Positions 9,050 through 17,861 are shown, counted from the stretch's first letter. The stretch: DNA of 50,454 nt from an uncultured Collinsella sp. (GCA_958450865.1 CAUDNY010000010.1:1-50454), one strand, 5' to 3'. Numbers and translations: made by a program. Notes: generated from the letters alone by a model not told the origin.

Positions 9050-10021
9050 TTACTGCTCGCTCTTAGCAAGCGCCTGATCGATCAGCTTGTTGAGCGCCTC
9101 TCGCTGCTCGGCGGAGTTGATGCCGCCCATGATTGGCTCTCCCACGATGTTGCCATTCTGATCGATGACATACGTTGTCGGGAACGAGAACAAATTTGAC
9201 GTAAACTTACCGGCCTCGCTATCCGACTTGAACCAGATGTTCTTATACGTCACGCCCTTCTTGCTCAACACGTCCTTGGCATCTGCGATCTCGCCCTTGT
9301 TGCCATCGAGCGTAAAGGAATTGACGCCCACGACCTGGCCGCCCTTCTCGGCAAGCTCCTGATTCAGTTTCTCAAGATCGCCCAGCTCGCCCACGCACGG
9401 CTTGCAAGTAGTGAACCAGAAGTTCATGACGGTGACCTTGTTCTTAGAGAACAGCTCGTCACTGTTCACGTCGTTGCCATCTAGGTCCTTGCCCGTAAAG
9501 CTGGGGAACTTCGTCGCCTCGCTCGAAGCATTGGCACCAGCCGTCATGCCAGCGGTCGAAGCGTCGACGCTCTCGCCTGCACTCGGCATGCTTCCACAGC
9601 CGGGGAACTCCTTCTCCAGGCTCTCGAGCTTGTCCTCGATCTCCTTGATCTGCTGTGCACCGGCCTTGAGTGTCTTAAGCTCATCCGCCGTAAACTCATC
9701 CTTGGCGCCGTCGATGGTCTTGAGCAGAAAATCGCCGTAATTGCTGCCATCCTCAATCATTGCCGAGTCTTTATTTGCCGCATTGAATACCTTTTCCCAC
9801 AGCGCGTTATCACTCGAAAAGATCTCGTTCTCCTTCTGCATGAGCTTCGCATACAACTCGGCGGCCTCGTCGGCATTGGTCGGCTTCTGCGCAGTGAGTT
9901 CTGCGATCTTAGGATCGGAGCTCGCAGATTCGCTCGCATTGCCACCGGGCGCCGAACATGCCACAAGGCACAAGGCCAATACCGGCACCATAAACAGGGC
10001 CGCAATCTTAGAAAGCTTCAT
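9050..10021 (-). CDS. TlpA-like thiol-disulfide oxidoreductase lipoprotein
   Basis: A 323-aa exported lipoprotein. Residues 1-22 form a lipoprotein signal with lipobox LVAC, so it is probably anchored outside the cytoplasmic membrane. A serine/alanine-rich linker and helical segment lead to a thioredoxin fold with the redox pair in WFTTCKPCVGE and the cis-proline region FPTTYVID. The ATG at 10021 is chosen over one two codons upstream because GGAGG lies 7 bases before it. It is the last gene of a leftward unit with an Fe-S membrane protein and a CXXC micro-protein, suggesting electrons pass from cytosolic donors through the membrane protein to this extracytoplasmic reductase. That route is inferred. 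Confidence 0.88.
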   Translation of the reverse strand: MKLSKIAALFMVPVLALCLVACSAPGGNASESASSDPKIAELTAQKPTNADEAAELYAKLMQKENEIFSSDNALWEKVFNAANKDSAMIEDGSNYGDFLLKTIDGAKDEFTADELKTLKAGAQQIKEIEDKLESLEKEFPGCGSMPSAGESVDASTAGMTAGANASSEATKFPSFTGKDLDGNDVNSDELFSKNKVTVMNFWFTTCKPCVGELGDLEKLNQELAEKGGQVVGVNSFTLDGNKGEIADAKDVLSKKGVTYKNIWFKSDSEAGKFTSNLFSFPTTYVIDQNGNIVGEPIMGGINSAEQREALNKLIDQALAKSEQ

Positions 10022-10050
10022 GGTCATTCCTCCGTTTTGTCGAAGCTTGT

Positions 10051-10953
10051 TTACTTTTTATCGGCGGTCAAGGGAAGCTTTTCCGCCGACACATCCAGGC
10101 CATAGCGAAAGCTGATGGCGTCGACGGGACAGGCCCCGATGCACTTTCCGCACCGGATACATTCGGCATGATTGGGTGCGCGGACCACATCAACGTCCAT
10201 CTGACAAACCCTTGAACACTTGCCACACGAGACGCATTTGCATGCGTCAACCTGAATCCCCAACAAGGACACCTTATTCATGAGCGCGTAGAATGCGCCG
10301 AGTGGGCAAATCCATTTGCAGAAGGGGCGATAGAACAAAACGCTCAGCAGCACCACGACAATGAGAACGACAAGTTTCCAAGTAAAGAGCTGTCCCAACG
10401 CAGATCGAATGCCGGCATTGGCAATGGCCAGAGGAATGGCGCCCTCGAGCACACCCTGTGGACAGATGTACTTGCAAAAGAACGGATCGCCCATCCCCAG
10501 ATCGTTGATCACCAGCACAGGCAGCAATACCACGGCAAATAGCAGCACAACGTATTTGATATACGTAAGCGCCTTGAGCCTTTTTGTCGAAAGCTTTTTG
10601 CCGGGGATCTTGTGAAGCAGTTCCTGCAGCCAGCCAAACGGGCACAAAAACCCGCATACAAATCGTCCCAGCAGCACGCCGAGCAAAATGAGCGTACCGG
10701 TTACGTAGTAGGAAAAGTTGAACTTGGATGAACCTACCACCGACTGGAACGATCCGATGGGACACGCACCCGATGCCGCGGGGCACGAATAGCAATTAAG
10801 TCCAGGTACGCAGACTGTTTTTCCCGCGCCCTGATAGATGCCGCCTTTGGCAAAGTTTGGCAGGTGAATGTTGGTGATGAGCGTCGCCGCCGCCTGAATG
10901 AATCCGCGAAATCGAGCCAAAACATGCGACGCAGTGTTTTCTCTTTTATCCAA
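10051..10953 (-). CDS. NapH-like 4Fe-4S membrane electron-transfer protein
   Basis: About 300 aa. Several membrane helices carry CxxxCP motifs (CGFLCPFG, CKYICPQG, CKWICPLG), and the C-terminus has two ferredoxin-type 4Fe-4S motifs (CVSCGKCSRVC and CIRCGKCIGAC). The architecture resembles NapH/CcoG-like membrane ferredoxins that move electrons across the membrane. The start is uncertain: TTG at 10953 is preferred because GGAG lies 10 bases before it and because it overlaps the end of the CXXC micro-protein gene by 8 bases. A longer frame reaches 11040 but would overlap most of that gene. The TlpA-like gene follows after 29 bases. Confidence 0.85.
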   Translation of the reverse strand: MDKRENTASHVLARFRGFIQAAATLITNIHLPNFAKGGIYQGAGKTVCVPGLNCYSCPAASGACPIGSFQSVVGSSKFNFSYYVTGTLILLGVLLGRFVCGFLCPFGWLQELLHKIPGKKLSTKRLKALTYIKYVVLLFAVVLLPVLVINDLGMGDPFFCKYICPQGVLEGAIPLAIANAGIRSALGQLFTWKLVVLIVVVLLSVLFYRPFCKWICPLGAFYALMNKVSLLGIQVDACKCVSCGKCSRVCQMDVDVVRAPNHAECIRCGKCIGACPVDAISFRYGLDVSAEKLPLTADKK

Positions 10954-11092
10954 TTCCGATACACTCCAAGCACAGCCTAATCGCCTTGGCCAGCACGGCA
11001 TCCGCCTCGCCACGCATAACGCCAAAGCACACCATGGCAATTCCGACGATCAACAAAGCGACCTGTACCACGGGTTTTACCGCTTTGAACAA
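10946..11092 (-). CDS. CD1871A-type CXXC motif micro-protein (48 aa)
   Basis: A small gene that is easy to miss. It starts at TTG 11092, 8 bases after AAAGGAG, and ends at TAA 10946-10948. The product has one membrane helix (about residues 8-25), then a conserved-looking tail with RGEAD, KAIRLC and CLECIGIG, ending right after the CXXC pair. This matches my memory of the CD1871A family of CXXC micro-proteins found beside Fe-S membrane proteins and TlpA-like proteins. It overlaps the next gene by 8 bases, implying coupled translation. A role as redox or assembly partner of the membrane ferredoxin is inferred. Confidence 0.75.
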   Translation of the reverse strand: MFKAVKPVVQVALLIVGIAMVCFGVMRGEADAVLAKAIRLCLECIGIG

Positions 11093-11182
11093 CCTGACCA
11101 CTCCTTTCGTTACGCGACCATTGGACCATATCGACTATAAAATCCGTGTTAAGCGCGATTTGAAATGTGCAAGGAGACTGTT

Positions 11183-11857
11183 ATGCGTATTTTGATCGTC
11201 GAAGACGAGCGGGCGCTGTGCGATGCAATCGCGCGCAGCTTGCGAAACTTGGCGTACAGCATCGACTGCTGTCACGACGGACAGGAGGCGCTCGACCTAC
11301 TGGACGTTGAGGCCTTCGACCTCGTGGTACTCGACCTCAACCTTCCCCGTATCGACGGCATGACCGTACTCAGGGAACTTAGGAAAACTGACTGCGAGAC
11401 CAAGGTACTGATTCTGTCCGCACGTGGCGAAGTATCCGATAAAGTCGCCGGACTCGATGCCGGGGCCAACGATTACCTCACCAAGCCGTTTCATCTGGAC
11501 GAGCTTGCGGCAAGAATTCGCAGCCTTACCCTCAGACGCTTTACACAAAGCGACATAGTTTTAGCCTGCGGAAAGCTCCGCTTTGACACCAAGGCGCGCA
11601 TCGCTTCCGTGGACAGCGAGGCTCTATCTCTTACACGCAAGGAAACGGGAATCTTGGAATACCTGATGCTTAATCAGGGGCGTCCGATAAGTCAAGAGGA
11701 GCTTATCGAGCACGTTTGGGATAGCAGCGTGAACAGCTTTAGCAACGCAACCCGCGTTCATATCTCGTCACTCCGCAAAAAGCTGCGTGGCGCATTGGGA
11801 TACGACCCGATTCGCAATCGGATTGGAGAGGGCTACGTTATGGAGGATGGCGAATGA
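11183..11857 (+). CDS. OmpR/PhoB-type response regulator
   Basis: A 224-aa regulator. The receiver domain has the acidic pair in VEDE and phospho-acceptor Asp51 in VVLDLNLP, with lysine in TKPF; the C-terminal winged helix (about 125-220) is of the OmpR type. The ATG at 11183 is chosen because AAGGAG lies 6 bases upstream; the ATG at 11165 has no such site. The stop overlaps the histidine kinase start by 4 bases (ATGA). The gene is divergent from the CXXC/Fe-S/TlpA unit across 90 bases, so that unit is a plausible target. Confidence 0.92.
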   Translation: MRILIVEDERALCDAIARSLRNLAYSIDCCHDGQEALDLLDVEAFDLVVLDLNLPRIDGMTVLRELRKTDCETKVLILSARGEVSDKVAGLDAGANDYLTKPFHLDELAARIRSLTLRRFTQSDIVLACGKLRFDTKARIASVDSEALSLTRKETGILEYLMLNQGRPISQEELIEHVWDSSVNSFSNATRVHISSLRKKLRGALGYDPIRNRIGEGYVMEDGE

Positions 11858-13005
11858 AAAGGCTTTCGCTGCAATGGCGCATAACGATTATGACAGCACT
11901 GCTCACGTGTGCAGCATGCGTGCTGACGAACTGCCTGGTCGGCTATACGGGCATGCGCTACATGGATGCCATCGGCAGTAACATCTCGGCCTTTAACGCA
12001 ACCGGCGAAGATTCGCCCCAGGCGTTCGACCCAACGAAAGCGACCCCCGATGACAAGGTCACGATCGTCGTAAACGACGCACAGGAATCTTTTGGCACGA
12101 CAGCCTGGTACATCACGGCTGGAGTCACGCTACTTGGCGGCGTGCTGGCATACTTTGTGAGCGGCCGTGCACTCAAACCGCTACGAGCTTTTGCAGCCCA
12201 GGTTGAGCGTGTGCAGCCTGACAACCTAAGCGAAATCAGGCTCAGCGAAGATGTGCCCACCGAGCTACAACGATGCAGCGCCTCTTTCAACGACATGATC
12301 GCCCGTCTTGGCGAAGGGTTCTCTGCACAGCGTCAGTTTACCGGCAACGCCGCACACGAGCTGCGCACCCCGCTCGCCCTTATGCAAGCACAGATTGAAC
12401 TATTCATCTCCGAGCACTCCGGTTTGCAACCCGAAACAGCCGAGCTGCTCGGCCTGTTACAAGAACAAACCGAGCGCATGTCTCGAATGACCAAGGTATT
12501 GCTCGAGATGAGTGAGCTCCGCAGCGTTCCTTGCGGGGACGCTGTTGAACTCGGTCCCCTGTCCGAAGAGGTCCTCACCGACCTTGCGCCACTTGCCGAA
12601 AATAAGGGCATAGCCCTCAATTGTGCTGGAGACGCTTTGACAATCGGAAGTGATACGCTCCTCTATCGGCTGGTGTTTAATCTGGTCGAAAACGCCATCC
12701 GTTACAGCCGCTCCGGCTCGACTGTCAACGTCTCCATCAGCGACAGCGACAGCCATGTGCTCCTGCGAGTCAAAGATGAGGGCCCGGGAATACCCAAGCA
12801 GTACCGTGAGAGTATCTTCCAACCGTTCTTTCGCCTAGACAAATCCCGCAGCAGGGCATACGGCGGCGCAGGACTCGGACTAGCGCTTGTTTGGGAGATT
12901 GCAGCGCTTCACGGTGGCACGGTAGAGGTCGAAACAAGTTCCGAGAACGGGACCGTGATGCTCGTAAGCCTTCCAAAACGATCCGCAGCGTTAACCGAAC
13001 AGTAA
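11854..13005 (+). CDS. Sensor histidine kinase
   Basis: A 383-aa membrane kinase. Helices near residues 11-33 and 85-107 flank a short extracytoplasmic sensor region of about 50 residues. A HAMP region follows, then the H-box HELRTP with His168, and an ATPase domain with N-box (LVENAIRYS), G1 (DEGPGIP) and G2 (GGAGLGLAL). It pairs with the response regulator whose stop it overlaps by 4 bases. The ligand is unknown; the divergent thiol-redox unit suggests an envelope redox signal, which is inference. Confidence 0.93.
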   Translation: MKRLSLQWRITIMTALLTCAACVLTNCLVGYTGMRYMDAIGSNISAFNATGEDSPQAFDPTKATPDDKVTIVVNDAQESFGTTAWYITAGVTLLGGVLAYFVSGRALKPLRAFAAQVERVQPDNLSEIRLSEDVPTELQRCSASFNDMIARLGEGFSAQRQFTGNAAHELRTPLALMQAQIELFISEHSGLQPETAELLGLLQEQTERMSRMTKVLLEMSELRSVPCGDAVELGPLSEEVLTDLAPLAENKGIALNCAGDALTIGSDTLLYRLVFNLVENAIRYSRSGSTVNVSISDSDSHVLLRVKDEGPGIPKQYRESIFQPFFRLDKSRSRAYGGAGLGLALVWEIAALHGGTVEVETSSENGTVMLVSLPKRSAALTEQ

Positions 13006-13173
13006 AACTAGAGCGAGGCCCAGTGGGTCCCGCCCTTACAAAACCCGAAGGCTTTCCATGTGTCTGTACTATGAGCCGTTGGGGAACCAGATGTCAACCA
13101 GCATGCCGAGCTCAGTCACCTCATCCTAGGGAAAGGAGCAAAGGGGTGTCACTGCTTTTGACGGTGCTCTTAG

Positions 13174-13938
13174 CTACAGTAGACCTTCCACGAAAGGTTT
13201 GAGCTTGTCGAGCATCGCGTCGCTTCTGATGACTGTACCTAAATCGAGGTGCTCACTCTTCTCCTTCGTAATCGTCTGAGTGATTACGCCCATGAACAGC
13301 AGCCTGGAGCCGATGGCAATTCCGTCGGTCGTGGGATAGCTGCCCTGGTTGAGGATGAAGGCGGGACTGCCGCTGGAGCCCTCGAATACAGATGCGTCAA
13401 CGAGGAACTCGCGCTTACCCTTGTAGTCGTTCCAAGCGGGCGTGGAAGTCCAGCCTTGCCTGATGAGGGGGGTCTTGTTGTAGTCGTCATAGAGCCCGCT
13501 GGGGTATCCGATAAAGGTGATTTGCTCGAGCGCCGCCAAATTGTCCAGCACACTCTTCTTCGGGATGAGTCCAGAGTCGATGGATCGGTAGAAGGGCCTC
13601 TTCCCGTTTTCTTCAAGCATGCTGAGAACAGGGGCCACCGGCATCGCAACCAAGTCGAGCTCTCCGAGCTTCTTCCCCTCGATGAATGACTTGTCGAAGT
13701 TCACGCTGATGGTCTCGCGTGACGGGGCGTCACCTTCGGCTAGATTGATGACGAAGCGACCCTGAATCACATCCTTGAGGACATGGTGATTGGTAATGAG
13801 CAGGGGCACGTTTCGCCCGTCTTCAACGTCATAGGAAAAGAAGAATCCTGTACCCGAGACGCCCGTGCCTTCGGTAGTAATGCCCACGATGGGGACCGTG
13901 GTAAAGAGCAGCTGTGTGCTCGTATCATTAATGTTCAT
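13174..13938 (-). CDS. Trypsin-like serine peptidase
   Basis: A 254-aa chymotrypsin-fold peptidase without signal peptide. The likely triad is His52 (ITNHHVL), Asp95 (ELDLVAM) and Ser189 (EGSSGSP), the spacing expected of the fold; residues around GYPSG also match. The ATG at 13938 has AAGGAG 10 bases upstream and overlaps the end of the preceding membrane-protein gene by 11 bases, so the two form one unit. With no export signal it probably acts in the cytosol. Standalone cytosolic trypsin-like proteins often occur as effectors in stress or phage-defence loci; the partner gene and that idea need testing. Confidence 0.8.
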   Translation of the reverse strand: MNINDTSTQLLFTTVPIVGITTEGTGVSGTGFFFSYDVEDGRNVPLLITNHHVLKDVIQGRFVINLAEGDAPSRETISVNFDKSFIEGKKLGELDLVAMPVAPVLSMLEENGKRPFYRSIDSGLIPKKSVLDNLAALEQITFIGYPSGLYDDYNKTPLIRQGWTSTPAWNDYKGKREFLVDASVFEGSSGSPAFILNQGSYPTTDGIAIGSRLLFMGVITQTITKEKSEHLDLGTVIRSDAMLDKLKPFVEGLL

Positions 13939-14470
13939 CGGTCTTGGTCTCCTTGCCATCGGGATCCGCCAGGTGTTCTAGGACGCGCTCGGCCAGATCA
14001 GATTTGCCCTGCTTCTCTTCTTTTCGGATAAAGATAAAAGCGACAAAGAGTCCTACTGCGCCACACGGTGCTACGCAGAGCATCAAGATACCGGGCAAAG
14101 ATGCGAGAGTGACAGATGACGACAAACCCCCGAGAAACCAGCCCAGGAACGTTGTCGCAAGACCTAAAAGGATGTCAGGTTTGTAGGAAGGGCGCTCCTG
14201 CTTGGCCTGAAGAAGCATCTCCCTTGCTTTTCTCAGGTCGCTGTCGCGCTGTCCGACGTATGATTCCTGCAGGTATTCATTGGGAATGCGAACCTCGTGG
14301 TCCTGGCGCACGGCGACGTGCTCCCGGTCATTTATGAGGTGGATGCCGTTACTTGCCTCTCCAACGCTAGTATTGTCGCCCATGTGCTCGAATACGCTGT
14401 CGAGGTCAGCCCACCTGACTCTATGGGCAAGCGCCTGGTCTTGTGGTGGGTTCTCTTGACCTTTCTCCAC
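13928..14470 (-). CDS. Two-helix membrane protein paired with the peptidase
   Basis: A 180-aa protein not assigned to a family. About 95 mostly polar residues are followed by two adjacent membrane helices (about 100-145) and a short charged tail (RKEEKQGK). It starts with GTG at 14470, with AAGGAG 5 bases before. Its last codons overlap the start of the trypsin-like gene by 11 bases, indicating coupled translation and a joint role. It could anchor the peptidase or be its target. Confidence 0.65.
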   Translation of the reverse strand: MEKGQENPPQDQALAHRVRWADLDSVFEHMGDNTSVGEASNGIHLINDREHVAVRQDHEVRIPNEYLQESYVGQRDSDLRKAREMLLQAKQERPSYKPDILLGLATTFLGWFLGGLSSSVTLASLPGILMLCVAPCGAVGLFVAFIFIRKEEKQGKSDLAERVLEHLADPDGKETKTDEH

Positions 14471-14690
14471 CAGATCTCCTTAGAACAAGGTCCTAGCGTC
14501 TTGCGGAGGTTTATGGTCACAGCAAAGACACCATGGTTCAACCAATATATCGATGGATAGATTATACCGTGCGGCTGATATGGCGGCCAAGGGATGCTGC
14601 CGGCACGGCTGTGGGGTGCTAGTGACTTGCAGATTGCTGGTGACAGGCTACTACTAGCGGCGTGGCTTTGCTGTTGGCTCACTCCGCCGC

Positions 14691-14730
14691 CCGCCTCACG
14701 GCGCCGGGGTTTCTCGGCGCAGTGAGGCGG
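14691..14730. terminator. Long GC-rich hairpin between divergent genes
   Basis: Arms CCGCCTCAC/GTGAGGCGG continue, after one mismatch, into GCGCCG/CGGCGC around a small loop. No T-run follows on either strand. It lies in the 375-base gap before the IS481 fragment and may be the terminator of a lost gene. Confidence 0.4.
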
Positions 14731-14754
14731 CATCGGTTGTTCTAGCTGTTCTGT

Positions 14755-15125
14755 GCCAATAGGTTGTTTACACCCGGGTAGTGACAAATAGGGAGGGCTC
14801 CCACATGCTGTGAGTTGTCTAGACGAACAGCAGAGGAGCCCTCCCATGGAGCAACATCCTAACGCAAGGCTCACCCCGAGAGGGCGCGAGACGCTCGTCT
14901 CGCGCATAGAGTCCGGCCTCGGCGTCGCCGAGGCCGCGCGTCAGATGGGCGTCAGCCGCCAGACGGCGAGCAAGTGGCTGCGCCGCAGCAGGTCCGGAAA
15001 GCCCATGTCCGACCGCAGTAGCCGCCCGCGCAGGCTCGCGAGGTCCACGCCACGCGAGATCGAGGACCGGGTCCGCGAGGCGCGCTCGTCACTGCCGCTC
15101 GCCCCGCCCGGGCTGGCGCCGGGCG
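14755..15125 (+). mobile_element. IS481-family remnant: left end and 5' part of the transposase
   Basis: An ATG at 14846 opens a reading frame whose first 90 residues look like an IS481-type transposase N-terminus: TPRGRETLVSRIESG, then the helix-turn-helix GVAEAARQMGVSRQTASKW and an RRLARSTP segment. The likeness stops near 15110-15125, where the sequence runs into the end of an oppositely oriented gene. The catalytic integrase core is missing, so it cannot transpose. About 90 bases of typical IS leader precede the ATG; the exact end of the element was not fixed. An apparent longer frame to 15538 is a frame shared with the neighbours. Confidence 0.7.
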
Positions 15126-15133
15126 CGCTATGC

Positions 15134-15415
15134 TTAGGGAGCGGTGGGCGCCTCCGGGGCAGCAGGGGACTCGGACGCGGTGATGCCGGAGGTGTCGACC
15201 TCGCCGATTCCGGCGAGCTGCTCGATGAGGGGGAGGCCCGTCGGGTCGTCCACCTCGACGCCGCCGAGCACGATGGTGCTGTCGCGCGTGTCGATGTGGG
15301 TTGTGAACACGGCCGGGTCGAAACCCGAAGCGATAAAGCCAATGCCCGCGAGGACAACACCCGCGGCAACGAGCCCGCCCGCCACGGCGAGGTAGATCTT
15401 CTTCGCGCTGGTCAT
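15134..15415 (-). CDS. Truncated DUF4097-type operon protein (93 aa)
   Basis: The product has one membrane helix (about residues 8-30), a segment DTRDSTIVLGGVEVDDP, then a proline/alanine tail ending in APEAPTAP. AAAGGAG lies 8 bases before the ATG at 15415. In PadR-DUF1700 operons the third gene usually encodes a DUF4097 beta-strand protein of some 250-300 residues; only an N-terminal part would be present here. The frame ends about 10-25 bases from the last recognisable IS481 transposase sequence, so a deletion linked to that element is the likely cause. Function is probably lost; DUF4097 membership is inferred from context. Confidence 0.55.
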   Translation of the reverse strand: MTSAKKIYLAVAGGLVAAGVVLAGIGFIASGFDPAVFTTHIDTRDSTIVLGGVEVDDPTGLPLIEQLAGIGEVDTSGITASESPAAPEAPTAP

Positions 15416-15430
15416 GGTACTCACTCCTTT

Positions 15431-16054
15431 CTACGCCGCGAGATGCGCGGCAGCGCCGCCCTTCTCGCCCTTACCCTTCCAGAAGGGCGAGGCGGCCTTC
15501 CTCGCCCAGAGCGCCGAGAGGCGCGCAATTTGTTTTGAGACGGCCCAAGCGCCAGCACCAACGAAGAGCGCCACGCCGACGAGGCCGAGCCCCACGCCCG
15601 CCGAGGCGAGGGCGTACGGGAAGTGGCCGATGGTGACGCCGCTTACGGCAAGCAGGAGCTCAACTACGCCCACGCCCCCGAGTGCCGCCGCGACGATCCA
15701 CACGCAGAGCGCCAGCACCCAGATGCAGATATAGACCGTGACGGCCACGGCGGCGAAGGCGGCGAGCAGCGGCACCCACACCGGGGAGCCCACGATGGTC
15801 AGCACCCACAGCAGCGCGGTGCTGCGCCGGCGCGTCCTCGCGATCGCGCGCGGCACGGCGGGCAGGTCGTCGAGCGTGGCCTCGGCAACCTCGCCGGGGG
15901 CGCCCATGGCGGCCACGGCCTCCTCCTCGCTCATACCGTCCTCCATGCGGTCGGCGATGGCCTCCGCATAGAACGCCTTGGTCTCCTCCACCTGCTCGGC
16001 CGGCAGGCAGGCAAGCAGCTCGCCCAACCGGCCCAGAAACTCATCGCGCGTCAT
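15431..16054 (-). CDS. DUF1700 (HAAS-type) membrane protein
   Basis: A 207-aa protein with the N-terminal helical domain typical of DUF1700 (MTRDEFLGRLGELLACLP, then MGAPGEVA) followed by several membrane helices (about 75-185) and a basic tail. These proteins are encoded after PadR regulators and are thought to respond to envelope state. The ATG at 16054 follows GAGGGGG and overlaps the PadR gene by 14 bases. It is intact, but its usual third partner downstream is truncated. Confidence 0.82.
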   Translation of the reverse strand: MTRDEFLGRLGELLACLPAEQVEETKAFYAEAIADRMEDGMSEEEAVAAMGAPGEVAEATLDDLPAVPRAIARTRRRSTALLWVLTIVGSPVWVPLLAAFAAVAVTVYICIWVLALCVWIVAAALGGVGVVELLLAVSGVTIGHFPYALASAGVGLGLVGVALFVGAGAWAVSKQIARLSALWARKAASPFWKGKGEKGGAAAHLAA

Positions 16055-16361
16055 GGTGCGCCCCCTCAACGTATGCGTAAATCTCCCGTACGGACGGCCA
16101 CTCGGCCAGGAACTCCTCGATGCGCGCACGCCCATCGTCCGTGATGCGGTAGTACCGGCGCAGCCGCCCGTTGTGCTCGGCAGAGCGCGCCGTGATGCAC
16201 CCGGCCTTCTCCAGGCGCTTGAGCAGCGGGTAGAGCGTCGACTCCGTGAGCCCCATGCTCGCCGGCACGTCCTTCACGATCTGGTAGCCGTAGGACTCCT
16301 CGCCGGAGACGGCCGCGAGCACGCAGGCCTCCAGGAAGCCGCGCTTCATCTGGGCCTCCAT
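16041..16361 (-). CDS. PadR family transcriptional regulator
   Basis: A 106-aa PadR regulator. The winged helix covers most of the chain with SYGYQIVKD and LTESTLYPLLKRLEKAG, then the wing RRYYRITDDGRARIEEF. GAGGAGG lies 7 bases before the ATG at 16361, preferred over the longer frame. It is the first gene of the PadR-DUF1700-DUF4097-like unit and probably represses it; the AT-rich repeated CTATAC stretch upstream is the likely operator. Confidence 0.9.
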   Translation of the reverse strand: MEAQMKRGFLEACVLAAVSGEESYGYQIVKDVPASMGLTESTLYPLLKRLEKAGCITARSAEHNGRLRRYYRITDDGRARIEEFLAEWPSVREIYAYVEGAHHDAR

Positions 16362-16378
16362 CCGCACACCTCCTCTCG

Positions 16379-16408
16379 TCATATACTATGCTATACACAC
16401 TATACGAT
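16379..16408. promoter_or_regulatory. Promoter/operator region of the PadR unit
   Basis: An AT-rich segment repeats TATAC/CTATAC three times and contains minus-strand hexamers TATAGT and GTATAT suited as -10 elements, 18-47 bases before the padR start. PadR repressors commonly bind near their own promoter. The remaining stretch up to the LuxR gene (16409-16701) shows no gene I can support. Confidence 0.45.
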
Positions 16409-16701
16409 GCAAGGTATTAGACGTCAACTCTCATCGCGAAGATTCTCCGGCCCCTGCGCGCTGCGAACGTGATGTCGCGGGGCGGTTGGCATTATGCATG
16501 AAACGTCAAGTAACGCTCTTTTGATCCACTTCCACTCGGCCCCATATGCCTTGTACAACGCCCCCTTCGACCTCGGGTTCAAGAGAGCCGCTAGTCTTCC
16601 TTTATACGTTCGGCATAATCGTCGGCGATACCCACAAATTCCAGTCCCGAACAACAGGAGTACAATTGCTGCTATTGTTGCCAGCTGTTGGGAGATGGAA
16701 G

Positions 16702-17706
16702 ATGGACTGCGATGGTTACCCATGCGTTCCCATGCCGTTGATGTGCACCGCCTTTGTGCCGGGGCAGATTGACGCTGCAGTTGCAGGCATTTCCGACCCC
16801 GATTCGCGCACCATTGCCACGGCAGAAGCGCTGTACTTTCGCGGACAGGCCACCCTCGCTGCCAAGACGGCGCGCCCCTATCTTGACGCCACCGACCCCG
16901 CACTGCGCTATTCCGCATGCTTTATCTGCGGATACGCCAGCCTGTCGCTCAACCGTATCGCCGACGCCCGCCGGTGCCTTGCTGGCATCCTCGATACGCC
17001 GGCTGACGAGGAATCGCCCGCCGTCCACGCCACGCATATCCTGTTCGCCTCGGCCGCGAGCGTCCTGCTGCACTTGCCTTCCCCGTATTCTGCCGAAGAG
17101 TTTTATCCGCTTGCGGCGCATCTGCCCGAAGGCCTGCGCCTGTTCGCCAGCTACGTGATGGCGCATGCCCTGTACCTGCGCGGCGAATATGGCCGCAGTC
17201 TGGGCATGGCGGAAAACGCCCTGATCATGAAACAGGGAAGCTATCCCATCTCGGAACTGTTCCTGCACCTGGCAGCTTCCATGGCATGCATGAGCCTCAA
17301 GGACATCGACGCCGCAAGGACGCATTTCGGAGCTGCTTGGAACATTGCGCGTCCCGACGGCCTTATCGAGCTCATCGGCGAGCACCACGGCCTTTTACAG
17401 GGGCTCATCGAGGCGTGCCTAAAAACGCAATACCCCGACGATTTCGCTCGCATCATCGAGATCACATACCGCTTCAGCTACGGTTGGCGGCGCATCCACA
17501 ACCCCGATTCGGGCGAGGACGTAGCAGACGATCTAACGACCACGGAGTTCACCATGGCCATGCTCGCCTGTCGTGGGTGGACCAACGCCGAAATCGCACG
17601 CCATATGGGAGTATCGCCGGGTACCGTTAAAAATCGGCTGTCCAACGTGTATGCAAAGCTTGGCATCGGCACGCGCGCCGAGCTGGTCGCGCACATGTTG
17701 CGTTAG
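16702..17706 (+). CDS. LuxR-type helix-turn-helix regulator
   Basis: A 334-aa regulator with a helical, repeat-like N-terminal 260 residues (alanine-rich helices resembling tetratricopeptide-type repeats) and a C-terminal LuxR DNA-binding domain (LTTTEFTMAMLACRGWTNAEIARHMGVS... with KNRLSNVYAKLGI). No receiver domain is present, so it is a one-component regulator. The ATG at 16702 has GGGAG 7 bases upstream; the longer frame from 16546 lacks support. The gene encoding a very large surface protein follows after 155 bases on the same strand and is a plausible target. Confidence 0.85.
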   Translation: MDCDGYPCVPMPLMCTAFVPGQIDAAVAGISDPDSRTIATAEALYFRGQATLAAKTARPYLDATDPALRYSACFICGYASLSLNRIADARRCLAGILDTPADEESPAVHATHILFASAASVLLHLPSPYSAEEFYPLAAHLPEGLRLFASYVMAHALYLRGEYGRSLGMAENALIMKQGSYPISELFLHLAASMACMSLKDIDAARTHFGAAWNIARPDGLIELIGEHHGLLQGLIEACLKTQYPDDFARIIEITYRFSYGWRRIHNPDSGEDVADDLTTTEFTMAMLACRGWTNAEIARHMGVSPGTVKNRLSNVYAKLGIGTRAELVAHMLR

Positions 17707-17861
17707 CGACCGGGCTGCCAAGCGCATCGAACACGTTCCGGAACCCGACGCTTCGCTCGATCAATTTGGACATTTTGACCCTTGAACGGCACTACCGCCA
17801 CGGGGCGCCTTCTCGCACAATTGGATTATTTCCACCGATATTTGCGGGATGGGAGCCCAAG

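Noticed and set aside
13006..13173. Small open frame of 23 codons after the histidine kinase
   Set aside because: No ribosome binding site at a suitable distance and no likeness to known leader peptides.
14332..14907. 191-codon minus-strand frame over the IS481 end
   Set aside because: It overlaps two better supported genes and has no family likeness.
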